A DNA stretch of 64,000 nucleotides from Christensenella sp964438705 (GTDB taxonomy: Bacteria; Bacillota; Clostridia; Christensenellales; Christensenellaceae): positions 1 through 64,000 of the forward strand of contig CAYTKQ010000005.1 in the NCBI GenBank assembly GCA_964438705.1, written 5' to 3'. Each line of letters starts with the position of its first letter. Position 1 is the stretch's first letter. This document shows positions 26,301 to 33,714 of the stretch, in pieces. The notes beneath the pieces are model-generated. The model did not search any database. It saw only the letters and a program-made list of their open reading frames with translations, and was not told the DNA's origin. Position numbers and translations under genes: made by a program.

Positions 26301-26482
26301 CCTTCTTCGGCGGGCGTGAATTTTTCCCTAAGCTCATCCCGCCACGCGGGGTGCGTGAAATCGCCCGTTCCCAAAAGGTCGATGCCCTTGCGCCGCGCCC
26401 ACAGGTCAAGGTATTCGGGTACGCATTCCCTGCTTGTCGCGCGCGAGTAACTGGAATGGATGTGCAGGTCCGCGATAAACAT
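23321..26482 (-). CDS. PHP-domain/UvrD-type helicase fusion protein
   Basis: A 1053-residue fusion. Residues 1 to about 420 are a PHP phosphoesterase-like domain of the TIGR00375 type (ADLHIHSSYSRATS, GTGDFTHPAW, PSHDLLE, SNSDAHSPANLAREAN) with a zinc-ribbon pair CKVC and CPVC. After an Ala/Glu/Ser-rich linker a superfamily I helicase follows: Walker A AGPGTGKTHTLV near residue 480, LTFTNKAAAEMR, Walker B LLVDEFQDCN, GDPDQSIYGFRGAD, RQNYRST, TLHAAKGLEY and FYVGATRARDEL. Likely a DNA repair helicase with a coupled phosphoesterase. It starts 1 bp after a 67-residue Cys protein. Confidence 0.93.
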   Translation of the reverse strand: MFIADLHIHSSYSRATSRECVPEYLDLWARRKGIDLLGTGDFTHPAWRDELREKFTPAEEGLYRLKDEYRIADEIGGFVSDPRFVLSAEISSIYKQDGRVRKVHNIILLPSLEAAERLSKRLELIGNLHSDGRPILGLPSHDLLEITLDVCPDAIFIPAHIWTPHFSLFGAYSGFDSIEECFGDLTGYIYALETGLSSDPPMNARLSALDRFTMVSNSDAHSPANLAREANLFDTTLSFPAVLAALMNRDSNEFYGTLEFFPEEGKYHNDGHRACKVCLTPEQTIAAGGKCPVCGRRITVGVYHRLVELADRPEGFVHPNAKHFESLVPLMEVIAASMGVTTASKKVKAQYLALLKALGPELFILRESPLEEIERQAGPCVAEGVRRLRAGEVEIHPGYDGEYGKILVMNRDELSRFKGQLSLLSGSEDLSAKQNAASAGDEAPGGEVAAEAHARSGHRYGLNDEQWAAASAREKTVAVLAGPGTGKTHTLVSRIAYLIEEGLAKPEEITALTFTNKAAAEMRTRLNEYFGSKQIAKSMHIGTFHSICLTLIGNKTVLSEAEALGVLSEVLRACNYDMRPREALGEISRLKNGAKGNVPQVVLDAYRAKLAALDVVDFDDILLETLALFRADDPKSKALYPRFSHLLVDEFQDCNPVQLDLIRVFMAKGGNLFVIGDPDQSIYGFRGADARCFAQLRESFAPVSEIRLRQNYRSTPEIVDVALHVIRHSEPVLEARRKSGSPVRLLSADSSFAEALFIAKEIDRMVGGVDMLGAHARHKKERERHYGLSDIAVLYRTHRQGRVIEDCLIQEGIPYAVAGKDGYLSERSVMGALAFFRFLLNAADRVSLATWLKAMSVPPVSAEHILKQYAAGKQNMAALCLLLREAGETEQAGLAERFAPLVRKEPPATLIGMWPEPLERLQNMALFHERMADFLTALTLGTEGDVMRSGSKQYASDAVTLMTLHAAKGLEYPAVFLCGVKDGLIPFRKRDGQCDLDEERRLFYVGATRARDELVLLTGTEERSPFLDDLPTSVEQGPSLPRKKPEGKQIGFF

Positions 26483-26483
26483 A

Positions 26484-26687
26484 TTATTCCTCTTCGTCCC
26501 CTTGGGTTTTGAAATGGTCGCATGTGCGTTTTTCGCCCGTCAAAAGCTGCGGGTCTATATCCCCGTAAATCCGGCAGGAACGGAGTTCGGGCATACCGGG
26601 CGCAAAGGAAAGCACCCCATAGTTGACGCACGTATAACACAGAACGTTTTCCTCGTTGACGTAATTTTGTTTGATCTGGATTCCCAT
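26484..26687 (-). CDS. Small cysteine-containing protein (67 aa)
   Basis: Begins with ATG at 26687 behind AAAGGAG (9-bp spacing) and a TATAAT-like box near 26715-26725 on the minus strand. Four cysteines in the pattern CYTC, SCRIYG and TCDHF, together with the GDIDPQLLTGEKRTCDHF ending, resemble small UPF metal-binding proteins. It is coupled to the PHP-UvrD gene, which starts 1 bp after its stop. Function unknown. Confidence 0.7.
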   Translation of the reverse strand: MGIQIKQNYVNEENVLCYTCVNYGVLSFAPGMPELRSCRIYGDIDPQLLTGEKRTCDHFKTQGDEEE

Positions 26688-26789
26688 GTAATAACGCTCC
26701 TTTGGCGGAATATTGTATACTATTATATTCCTTTCGGGCCACAGAACACAAGCGTTTTGCAAAAGACGGTTTTGATCCGTCGGCACTGG

Positions 26790-26818
26790 TTGTCAATCGG
26801 CCGCGTTTGCGGTAAGAT
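26790..26818 (+). promoter_or_regulatory. Promoter of the aminotransferase gene
   Basis: TTGTCA (26790-26795) and TAAGAT (26813-26818) with a 17-bp spacer, 42 bp before the start codon. Confidence 0.7.
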
Positions 26819-26859
26819 AGGGATAGAATTTGATTTTGAGGCAACCACGGAGGCGAGCT

Positions 26860-28023
26860 ATGAAATTTGCGAATAAAATGAACGTGTTTGATATGAATGT
26901 TTTTTCCAAGCTGGAGGAGAAGAAGGCCGAGCTGCTGCAAAAGGGCATGGAGGTCATCAACCTTTCGGTGGGTACGCCGGACTTCAAGCCGGACGAGCAT
27001 GTCATTACGGCGCTCAAGGAAGCGGCGGGCGTGGCGGACAACTTCAAATATTCGCTCGCAGACCTGCCCGAGATGATCGACGCGGTCATCGCGTGGTATG
27101 CGCGGCGCTACGGTGTAACGCTCGAACGCGAGCAGGTGATGTCCGTTTACGGTACGCAGGAGGGTATGGCGCACGTCGCGCTTCCTATCTGCAACCCCGG
27201 CGACCTCGTGATTGCACCCGATCCGTGCTATCCCGTGTTTATGTTCGGGCCGCGCATGGCGGAGGCGGAAATCTATTATACGCCGCTCAAAAAAGAAAAT
27301 GATTTCCTGATCGACTTTGAAAGCATTCCGGAGGAGACGGCGCGCCGCGCGAAAATGATCGTCGTTTCCTACCCCAACAATCCGGTGACGGTGAAGGCGG
27401 ACTACGCGTTTTATGAACGGCTTGTGGCGTGGGCAAAGGAATATGACGTGATCGTGGTGCACGACAACGCTTATTCCGAGCTGGTGATGGATGGTGAGCC
27501 GGGTATGTCCTTTCTCGCCGTTCCGGGCGCGATGGACGTGGGTATTGAGTTCAACTCCCTCTCCAAATCGTACAACCTGACCGGGCTGCGGATATCTTTC
27601 GCGATGGGCAACCACGAAATCATCCGCAATTTTCGCTGCCTGCGCTCACAGATCGATTACGGAATCTCCTTTCCGGTGCAAAAGGCGGCGATTGCCGCGC
27701 TAAACGGCCCGCAGGATATTTTAGAGCACAACCGCAGGGGCTACCGTGCGCGACGGGATGCGCTGTGCGGTGGGCTGCGCGCCATCGGCTGGGACGTGCC
27801 AGATTCCACGGGAACGATGTTCGTGTGGGCGCCGCTCCCGAAGGGCTATGAAAAATCTTGGGATTTTGTGCTTGAGCTCATGGAAAAAACAGGCGTGATC
27901 TGCGTGCCCGGCGAAAGCTTTGGCCCGGCGGGCGAAGGCTTCGTGCGCTTTGCGCTCGTGGAGCCGCCCGAACGCATGCAGCGGGTGGTAGAGCTTGTGA
28001 AGGAAAGTGGGATGATTAAATGA
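26860..28023 (+). CDS. Class I/II pyridoxal-phosphate aminotransferase
   Basis: A 387-residue fold-type I aminotransferase resembling LL-diaminopimelate and aspartate aminotransferases. It has VINLSVGTPDFKPDEHV, the cofactor-binding GTQEGMAHVALPICNPGD, SYPNNPVTVKADYAFYERLV, HDNAYSELV, the Schiff-base lysine in SLSKSYNLTGLRISF, and the C-terminal arginine in GFVRFALVEPPERM. CGGAGG (26848-26853) sets ATG 26860; the frame is open upstream but lacks a site. Substrate not assigned; DapL-like lysine synthesis is possible. Overlaps a YjbR gene by 4 bp. Confidence 0.9.
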   Translation: MKFANKMNVFDMNVFSKLEEKKAELLQKGMEVINLSVGTPDFKPDEHVITALKEAAGVADNFKYSLADLPEMIDAVIAWYARRYGVTLEREQVMSVYGTQEGMAHVALPICNPGDLVIAPDPCYPVFMFGPRMAEAEIYYTPLKKENDFLIDFESIPEETARRAKMIVVSYPNNPVTVKADYAFYERLVAWAKEYDVIVVHDNAYSELVMDGEPGMSFLAVPGAMDVGIEFNSLSKSYNLTGLRISFAMGNHEIIRNFRCLRSQIDYGISFPVQKAAIAALNGPQDILEHNRRGYRARRDALCGGLRAIGWDVPDSTGTMFVWAPLPKGYEKSWDFVLELMEKTGVICVPGESFGPAGEGFVRFALVEPPERMQRVVELVKESGMIK

Positions 28024-28379
28024 ACTATGACTGGATCGACGCGTATTGTCTCGAAAAGCGGGGCGTGACAAAGGATTACCAGCCAGCATGGGAGGCGGAG
28101 CGTTATTTTCTTGGCGGGAAGATGTTCGCCATGCGCGGCGGCGACAAAACGGGCAGACCCATCTTCACCATGAAGCTGGAGCCCGCGCTGAGCGATTTGC
28201 TGCGCACGCAATATGAGGATGTGGTGCCGGGCTATTACATGAACAAAACGCACTGGAGCTCGCTGTATCTCGACGGAACTGTTTCCGACGAGCAGGCGCG
28301 CGGCATGATCGACAAATCCTACGAGGCGGCATTTTTGGCGCTGCCCAAGAAAATACAGCGGGAGATCGCGGGAGAATAG
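28020..28379 (+). CDS. MmcQ/YjbR family protein
   Basis: A 119-residue protein of the MmcQ/YjbR (DUF419) family, with a CyaY-like fold. Visible features are YCLEKRGVTKDYQPAW, KMFAMRGGDKTGRPIFTMKL, YEDVVPGYYMNKTHWSSLYL and the C-terminal MIDKSYEAAF. Members are suspected DNA-binding proteins without an established role. ATGA overlap with the aminotransferase shows coupling; a terminator follows. Confidence 0.9.
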   Translation: MNYDWIDAYCLEKRGVTKDYQPAWEAERYFLGGKMFAMRGGDKTGRPIFTMKLEPALSDLLRTQYEDVVPGYYMNKTHWSSLYLDGTVSDEQARGMIDKSYEAAFLALPKKIQREIAGE

Positions 28380-28406
28380 GGAGACCCGAGGAATTTCGAT
28401 CACAAA

Positions 28407-28432
28407 GAAAACGGCATTTCAGCCGTTTTTTT
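28407..28432 (+). terminator. Rho-independent terminator after the YjbR gene
   Basis: AAAACGGC, loop ATTTCA, GCCGTTTTTTT. Confidence 0.85.
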
Positions 28433-28484
28433 GTTGGGGAAATCATTTGCATTGATTTTTGAAGAAACAGTGTGGAATATTTGA

Positions 28485-28527
28485 TTGCCAAATGGCGGCA
28501 TTGTGCTAATCTTACATTAGTAATGTA
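28485..28527 (+). promoter_or_regulatory. Promoter and 15-bp palindromic operator
   Basis: TTGCCA (28485-28490) and TAATCT (28507-28512) form a plausible promoter (16-bp spacer). TACATTA-G-TAATGTA (28513-28527) is a perfect inverted repeat sitting at the predicted transcription start, as for a repressor operator. It lies 64 bp before the small membrane protein gene. The binding regulator is unknown. Confidence 0.6.
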
Positions 28528-28590
28528 CGTGGATTGTATGGGGAGCCGCACGAAAGAGCTGATGCTGCGTCGCCTGTTGGAGGGAAAAGC

Positions 28591-28932
28591 ATGAAAAAAA
28601 TTGCAGGGATCATTTTGATGGTTATGATGGTGCTTGGCAGCTTTTCAACGGCGTTTGCGGCGGGGAGCGCGGTGCTTGAAAAAAATCTGCAAGCAGAGAC
28701 CGTTTTGCAGGAGACGGCACAGCCATCAAGCGCCGCGCCGACAAACGGAGCAGGCGAAGAGATCGATGAGAACCAAGTGCCGCTGGCGGGCGGGGAAGAA
28801 GAAGCGCCCGCAACACAGCATAATGCGGCGGTGGACTCATGGCTGCTGATCGTATTGATTCTGGCGGGCAGCGCTGTGGCGGGCCTGACGGTGTACTTTG
28901 TCTGCAAGACCTATCAGGAGAGGGCACAATAA
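28591..28932 (+). CDS. Small secreted/membrane-anchored hypothetical protein
   Basis: A 113-residue protein with a signal peptide (KKIAGIILMVMMVLGSFSTA, cleavage after AFA), a Gln/Glu/Pro-rich low-complexity stretch outside the membrane, and one C-terminal helix (WLLIVLILAGSAVAGLTVYF) with a short basic tail. TTGGAGGG precedes ATG. No family recognised; a palindromic operator at its promoter suggests regulated expression. Confidence 0.7.
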   Translation: MKKIAGIILMVMMVLGSFSTAFAAGSAVLEKNLQAETVLQETAQPSSAAPTNGAGEEIDENQVPLAGGEEEAPATQHNAAVDSWLLIVLILAGSAVAGLTVYFVCKTYQERAQ

Positions 28933-29024
28933 AAGGGAACTCGAATCAAAAATCAAGGCAAGAAAACGCACCCCGGATGCACCCCGAACGTCTTTTCGCG
29001 TGACACACGCAGGGACGGGAGGGG

Positions 29025-29094
29025 TGCATTTTAATGTGCCGGATATGCATTTTGCGACACAGGCGTTGCGCAGCGCGCAGGGGCATGGTAAGGT
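29025..29094 (+). promoter_or_regulatory. lytTR promoter with paired 21-bp-spaced direct repeats
   Basis: TGCATTTTAA (29025-29034) and TGCATTTTGC (29046-29055) are direct repeats exactly 21 bp apart. The second begins 20 bp before the -35 box TTGCGC (29066-29071); the -10 is TAAGGT (29089-29094), 17-bp spacer. The same layout is found before the ABC transporter at 30142. LytTR regulators bind direct repeats about two helical turns apart, so autoregulation is inferred. Confidence 0.75.
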
Positions 29095-29123
29095 AGAAAC
29101 AGCAAAACAAAGGAGGAAGCGCC

Positions 29124-29582
29124 TTGAAGCTATTGATCGACCAGTCGCCGGACAATGAAGAGGTGGAGATCACCATCAAATGCGGGATCATAGACCCGGC
29201 GCTCGAACAGTTGATTGCGCAGATCAGGCTCTATTCCTTTTCCATTGCCGCCAAAAAGGACGGCAGAACCTTTTCGGTCAGCTTAAAGGACATTTACTAT
29301 TTTGAATCCATCGACAACCGCACATTTTTATACACGGAGCGCGAAGTGTATGAGTGCGATCTCCGGCTGTATGAGGTGGAGGCGCAGATCACAAAAACGG
29401 ATTTTGTGCGTGTGAGCAAGTCGTGTATTTTAAACGTCAGGATGCTCAAGAGCGTACGCGCGCTCTTAAACGGCAAAATGGAGGCAGAGCTCGAGAACGC
29501 GGAGCGGGTCATCATCAACCGTCACTATGTGGAAGGGCTCAAACGGAAGCTGGGGCTTGAAGGGGGCGAAGCGGATGTCTAA
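29124..29582 (+). CDS. LytTR-domain DNA-binding regulator
   Basis: A 152-residue protein without a receiver domain. The N-terminal 40 residues are a short alpha/beta segment; the LytTR DNA-binding domain follows (IAAKKDGRTFSVSLKDIYYF, ESIDNRTFLYTEREVYEC, FVRVSKSCILNVRMLKSV, and the ending VIINRHYVEGLKRKLG). The start is TTG behind AAAGGAGG (7-bp spacing). It is followed by a DUF3021 membrane protein and an ABC exporter, a common Firmicutes unit in which the regulator controls the transporter. Confidence 0.9.
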   Translation: MKLLIDQSPDNEEVEITIKCGIIDPALEQLIAQIRLYSFSIAAKKDGRTFSVSLKDIYYFESIDNRTFLYTEREVYECDLRLYEVEAQITKTDFVRVSKSCILNVRMLKSVRALLNGKMEAELENAERVIINRHYVEGLKRKLGLEGGEADV

Positions 29583-30003
29583 ATTTAAATTTTATATCAC
29601 GATGAACTGCGTGTCGTTCACTGTGCTGATGCTGATTTACACGGTTTTGTGCCTGTTTGGCCTGTCGACCGTAAACGCGGCGGCGGTGCTCATCCTGCTC
29701 GCGATGACCACATGCATCGCGGTGCTCATCTTTTTTACGGACAAGCTGACTTGCAATTCTATTGTTTTACGCATCTTTGTTGATCTTGCGGCGATCGTAA
29801 CGGTGGTGTTTATGATCGGCGGCCCCACAGGCTTTATTCCGCTTGAGCCAGCCTATGTCCTGATCGTGCTGGCTATGATTCTCGTCGTCTACTTTGCGAC
29901 GTTCGGCGTATTGGTCATCAAAAACAAGGCGGACGCGGAGGACATCAACAAAAAGATCAATGAAATGAAATGCGCCCCGCCAGACCCGCCGAATAAAAAA
30001 TAG
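29575..30003 (+). CDS. DUF3021-type four-helix membrane protein
   Basis: A 142-residue membrane protein with four hydrophobic helices (about residues 9-28, 34-54, 62-82 and 91-114) and a cytoplasmic basic tail ending PPDPPNKK. Overlapping the lytTR end (ATG at 29575 inside the last codons) and the LytTR context indicate the DUF3021 family, whose members are thought to modulate the adjacent LytTR protein. Confidence 0.75.
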   Translation: MSKFKFYITMNCVSFTVLMLIYTVLCLFGLSTVNAAAVLILLAMTTCIAVLIFFTDKLTCNSIVLRIFVDLAAIVTVVFMIGGPTGFIPLEPAYVLIVLAMILVVYFATFGVLVIKNKADAEDINKKINEMKCAPPDPPNKK

Positions 30004-30012
30004 AACAGACGA

Positions 30013-30041
30013 AAGGGCGTCCGCTTGGGCGCTCTTTTTTG
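30013..30041 (+). terminator. Terminator after the DUF3021 gene
   Basis: AGGGCGTCC, loop GCTT, GGGCGCTCT (nine pairs, two of them G-T), then TTTTTT. It separates the regulator pair from the transporter promoter and touches the first direct repeat of that promoter. Confidence 0.75.
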
Positions 30042-30109
30042 TAGGTTGCGGGGTGAAATGTGCATCTTGCCCAAAACCGCTTGTAAACGCTTTTTGCGCA
30101 TGGTAAGTT
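30040..30109 (+). promoter_or_regulatory. ABC transporter promoter with LytTR-type direct repeats
   Basis: TGTAGGTTGC (30040-30049) and TGCATCTTGC (30061-30070) are imperfect direct repeats 21 bp apart (7 of 10 identical). As in the lytTR promoter, the second starts 20 bp before the -35 (TTGTAA, 30081-30086), with -10 TAAGTT (30104-30109) after a 17-bp spacer. A shared GCATGGTAAG runs into both -10 boxes. Confidence 0.75.
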
Positions 30110-30141
30110 GAATGCATGCAAAGCGAAAGGACGGATCAAAT

Positions 30142-31056
30142 ATGGAAAAAATCATCGAGGTGGAAGGGCTGAAAAAGGCATTTGGAAAGGTCCAAGCCGT
30201 GGACGGCATCAGTTTTCATGTGGAAAAAGGAGCGCTGTTCGCCTTTTTGGGGCCGAACGGCGCGGGAAAATCGACGACCATTGATATGATCTCTACGCAG
30301 CTTAAGCCGGACGCGGGCAGCGTACAGGTGGGGGGACATGTGCTGGGCCGGGATGACAACGCCATCCGCGCAAAGATCGGGATCGTATTTCAGGACAGCG
30401 TGCTCGACCCGCTTCTGAGCGTGAAGGAAAACCTGTTTTTGCGCGGCAGTCTCTACGGCAAAGATAAGGAACAACTGAAAAGCGCCGTGATAAGTGCCGC
30501 GCACACGGCGGACGTGATGGATTTTTACAACCGACCCTATGGAAAGCTGTCCGGCGGGCAGCGCCGCCGCGCGGATATCGCACGCGCGCTCGTCAACACG
30601 CCGGAAATCCTCTTTCTCGACGAGCCCACCACGGGGCTTGACCCGCAGACGCGGCACAAGGTGTGGGATACGATCTGCAAACTGCAAAAGGAACGCCGCA
30701 TGACGATCTTTTTGACCACGCATTATATGGAGGAAGCGGCGCGCGCGGACTACATCACCATCATGGATCACGGAAGGATCATGACGGGCGGTACGCCTGC
30801 TGCGTTAAAGGAGCAATACACGCGGGATGTGCTGAAAATCACGCCCATAGACGAAGGAGCGCTTGCAAGCAGCCTTGCGGGGCGCGGTATCGCGTTCGAA
30901 CGGGCGGGCGGGGATTTCGTCGTGCGGCTCAATCATACGATCGACGCGCTTGATATCCTCAACGCTTGCAGGGAAAGCATTTCCGGCATGGAGGTGCGCA
31001 GAGGCACGATGGATGATGTGTTTTTAAATATTACCGGAGCGGAAGTGAGGGACTGA
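30142..31056 (+). CDS. ABC exporter ATPase
   Basis: A 304-residue ATPase of the drug/antibiotic ABC-2 exporter type. Walker A GPNGAGKST, Q-loop VFQDSVLD, signature LSGGQRRR, Walker B ILFLDEPTTGLDP, H-loop LTTHYMEEA, and a C-terminal domain of about 90 residues after VEEL-type text (ITPIDEGALASS to GTMDDVFLNITG). ATG at 30142 is taken, with GAAAGGA about 11 bp ahead; an ATG at 30112 falls too close to the promoter. Partner permease starts 2 bp downstream. Confidence 0.93.
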   Translation: MEKIIEVEGLKKAFGKVQAVDGISFHVEKGALFAFLGPNGAGKSTTIDMISTQLKPDAGSVQVGGHVLGRDDNAIRAKIGIVFQDSVLDPLLSVKENLFLRGSLYGKDKEQLKSAVISAAHTADVMDFYNRPYGKLSGGQRRRADIARALVNTPEILFLDEPTTGLDPQTRHKVWDTICKLQKERRMTIFLTTHYMEEAARADYITIMDHGRIMTGGTPAALKEQYTRDVLKITPIDEGALASSLAGRGIAFERAGGDFVVRLNHTIDALDILNACRESISGMEVRRGTMDDVFLNITGAEVRD

Positions 31057-31058
31057 GT

Positions 31059-31913
31059 ATGTGGGCAATGACAAAACGTAATTTAAAGGTGTTTTTCAGG
31101 GACAAAAGCGCGGTGTTTTATTCTCTTCTCGCCGTCATTATCGTGATCGCGCTGTACGCCGTTTTTTTGGGCGACACCATCACCAACGGCATGGAGGACA
31201 TCAAAGGCGTGGACTTTTTGATGAACAGCTGGATTATTTCCGGGATACTCACAGTCATATCCATGACATCCACGCTGGGCGCGTTCGGCGTCATGGTGGA
31301 GGACCGGGCCAAGAAGATACGCAAGGATTTTACAGTTTCGCCCATCAAACGCTCAAGCCTCGCGGGCGGCTACGTGATTTCCGCCTTCTGCGTGGGTGTG
31401 ATCATGAGTTTGCTGGCGTTTGTGATCGGCGAGGTCTATATCGTCGCTTCGGGCGGAGAGATGCTTTCCATGGAAAACATGCTCCGCGTGATCGGCGGGA
31501 TATTCCTGTCCGTGCTCTCTTCAAGCTCCATCGTGTTTTTCATCGTGTCCTTTTTCAACAGCCAGAACGCCTTTGCGACGGCGAGCACGGTGGTGGGGAC
31601 GCTGATTGGCTTTTTGACGGGGGTCTATATCCCGGTCGGCGTGCTGCCGGACGCGGTGGGCAGCATCATCCGGGCCTTCCCGGTTTCCTACTCGGCGTCG
31701 TATTTTCGTACGGTGATGATGGAACAGCCCGCGGCAATATCGTTTGACGGCACGCCCGCCTCCGTGGTCGAGGACTTCAATGCGGAGCTCGGTGTTAATT
31801 TCCAGTTCGGGGATTTCACGACCACCCTCGCGACATGCGTCATTGTGATGGTTTTGACGGCAGTGGCGTTCTATTCGCTTTCGCTGCTCGTGTTGTCGAG
31901 GAAGCGTAAATAG
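31059..31913 (+). CDS. ABC-2 type exporter permease
   Basis: A 284-residue membrane protein with six predicted helices: one after the N-terminal RNLKVFFRDKSAVF, a large external loop (DTITNGMEDIKGVDFLMNSW), then five more, with the conserved FASTVVGTLIGFLTGVYIPV-like segment (here TASTVVGTLIGFLTGVYIPV) and a final helix ending SRKRK. Forms the exporter with the ATPase before it. Exported substrate unknown; such LytTR-controlled pairs often move antimicrobial peptides or lipids. Confidence 0.9.
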   Translation: MWAMTKRNLKVFFRDKSAVFYSLLAVIIVIALYAVFLGDTITNGMEDIKGVDFLMNSWIISGILTVISMTSTLGAFGVMVEDRAKKIRKDFTVSPIKRSSLAGGYVISAFCVGVIMSLLAFVIGEVYIVASGGEMLSMENMLRVIGGIFLSVLSSSSIVFFIVSFFNSQNAFATASTVVGTLIGFLTGVYIPVGVLPDAVGSIIRAFPVSYSASYFRTVMMEQPAAISFDGTPASVVEDFNAELGVNFQFGDFTTTLATCVIVMVLTAVAFYSLSLLVLSRKRK

Positions 31914-31915
31914 GG

Positions 31916-31962
31916 AACAAAAAAGAAGCGCTTGAGCTGATTCCCAATCTGCCCAAGCGCTG
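31916..31962 (-). terminator. Terminator of the DUF2284 gene
   Basis: Read on the minus strand, AGCGCTTG ... CAAGCGCT arms (31927-31934 and 31955-31962) are followed by TCTTTTTTG. On the plus strand no T run follows, so it serves mainly the minus gene. Confidence 0.75.
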
Positions 31963-31971
31963 ATCGCCGGA

Positions 31972-32508
31972 TTATTTGTAGAGGACAAGCCCCGTGTTTG
32001 TCACGCTGTTGGCGCCGTGAATGTAATCGAGCCCGCATTGCTCGCACAGCATCGAAACGTTGATGCCGCACGATTCCACGGAAACGTTTCTGCGGTTTGG
32101 GTAACGGCACGGGTCGTCGGGATAGGTGCACGCGCCGCCGCACTGTTTGCAGCCGCCCGCCCCCAAAACGAGGTAATCCGTCACGTTATCCCACATGAAC
32201 TGGCGAATGCCGTCGGAAATTTTGCCGAACACAAGCCCTGCCTTCGTCATTCCCTCATAATCAAAGGAATCCTCGAGGTTGCCGACGCACTGATAGACGA
32301 TGCCGTGCGTGAACTCCCCGCAGCGTGCCGCAAGCTCATCCACCGGGCCGCATCCGGGAGGGCACCCCCAGTTGGTGTCGTAATAACCACAGCTGTTCAT
32401 TTCGCACAGCGTGCGCAGCTCCGGAAAAAATTTGATCTCCGACACCTTGACCGGCGCGGTATATAGCGCTCCTAAATTTTTCAACTCTGCAACGATTTTC
32501 TCTTCCAT
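31972..32508 (-). CDS. DUF2284 metal-binding protein
   Basis: A 178-residue cysteine-rich protein. Clusters are CEMNSCGYYDTNWGCPPGCG near the N-terminus, GAGGCKQCGGACTYPDDPCR in the middle and ESCGINVSMLCEQCGLDY near the end, the pattern of the DUF2284 (predicted metal-binding) family, probably holding an iron-sulphur cluster or corrinoid-linked metal. Monocistronic and divergent from mreC. Physiological role unknown. Confidence 0.88.
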   Translation of the reverse strand: MEEKIVAELKNLGALYTAPVKVSEIKFFPELRTLCEMNSCGYYDTNWGCPPGCGPVDELAARCGEFTHGIVYQCVGNLEDSFDYEGMTKAGLVFGKISDGIRQFMWDNVTDYLVLGAGGCKQCGGACTYPDDPCRYPNRRNVSVESCGINVSMLCEQCGLDYIHGANSVTNTGLVLYK

Positions 32509-32676
32509 AACAACAGTCCTCCGTATGATGGATCATAGCGCAATTTTTGCGAACGCCTTCATTATATCATAACGGACGAAAAATGACAGATAAAAAAATA
32601 AAAATTTCACAAACTGATCAAAGACGCACGACAGGCGTTATGTTTCGTTATTGTTACAAAAAGTTTACTTCCTTTC

Positions 32677-32706
32677 ATGACAACAAGTGCCGCTTTATGA
32701 TATAAT
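32677..32706 (+). promoter_or_regulatory. Promoter of the mre-PBP2 operon
   Basis: ATGACA (32677-32682) and TATAAT (32701-32706), 18-bp spacer. A start near 32713 rules out translation from the in-frame TTG at 32706. Confidence 0.75.
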
Positions 32707-32738
32707 TGAACAAATTACCGCAGGGATTTTGTGAACGG

Positions 32739-33710
32739 ATGCGTTCCGTGCGGCGGATCAAAAATGTGAAAGGCAGACGGATAGTGTTCAGAAACAAACC
32801 GCTTATCATAACGGTGATCGTCATCATCGTGCTTGTGATACTTCTGGTGGTGAGCAGCACAAACAGCAGCATCGCCAAGAGTGCGGGCGTGACGGGAAGC
32901 GTGTTTTCACCGGTGCAGGAATTTTTCTACGGGATATCATCGTCTGTGGGAGGTTTTTTTGACGGACTGGTGAACAAGGACGATCAGGAGCAGAAAAATC
33001 AGGAATTGCAAAGCGAGCTCGAGGTGTTCAAGAGCAAATCGCGCGAATATGAAGAGCTGAAAAAGGAAAACGAACGCCTGGCGGCGCTGCTTGAATATAA
33101 GCAGGAAAACGAAGGGCAGGAGCTCAAGCTTGCGCGGATCACAGCGAAGAACCCGGGCAACTGGTTTGATGTATTCACCATCAACCTGGGACGCAAGGAC
33201 GGGATCAAGGAAAATATGCCTGTCATCACGGCGGACGGCCTCGTGGGGCGCATCGAAGAGGTGGGCCTCAATTCCTCGAAGGTCATGGCGATCATCGATG
33301 GGCGAAGCAGCGTTGCCGCCATCATGGAACGCACGCGCGACCACGTCGCAGTCAAGGGCGCGATCGCAAACGATTCGCTGGATGTGGCGCTCAACATCAC
33401 TTATCTGCCCATTTATTCGGATGTGCAGACGGGGGACAAGATCATTACCTCGGGCACGGACGACATCTATCCGAAGGGTTTTTTGATCGGCGAGGTAGCG
33501 GATTCTGAGGATACGGAGGGAAGCGGCAAAAATGTGCGCATCCAGCCGGCGGTGGATTTTCGCAGGCTGGAAGAGGTGTTTGTGGTGATGTCTGTGGACG
33601 GAACGGAAACGGGAACGATCTCCGCGACGAACGAGGTGCTCAACATCGGCGATACGACGCAGCCCGCACCGTCGTCCGCGCCTGACGCGTCGGCGTCTCC
33701 GCAGGGATAA
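32739..33710 (+). CDS. mreC: Rod-shape-determining protein MreC
   Basis: A 323-residue bitopic protein of the elongasome. A basic N-terminus and one membrane helix (IITVIVIIVLVILLVVSS) are followed by a coiled coil (NQELQSELEVFKSKSREYEE and on) and the beta-rich MreC domain (ARITAKNPGNWFDVFTINLG, NMPVITADGLVGRI, SGTDDIYPKGFLIGEV). The tail is Thr/Ala/Pro/Ser-rich. ATG 32739 is the first start downstream of the promoter. No mreB precedes it here. mreD follows 4 bp later. Confidence 0.93.
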   Translation: MRSVRRIKNVKGRRIVFRNKPLIITVIVIIVLVILLVVSSTNSSIAKSAGVTGSVFSPVQEFFYGISSSVGGFFDGLVNKDDQEQKNQELQSELEVFKSKSREYEELKKENERLAALLEYKQENEGQELKLARITAKNPGNWFDVFTINLGRKDGIKENMPVITADGLVGRIEEVGLNSSKVMAIIDGRSSVAAIMERTRDHVAVKGAIANDSLDVALNITYLPIYSDVQTGDKIITSGTDDIYPKGFLIGEVADSEDTEGSGKNVRIQPAVDFRRLEEVFVVMSVDGTETGTISATNEVLNIGDTTQPAPSSAPDASASPQG

Positions 33711-33714
33711 GCCG

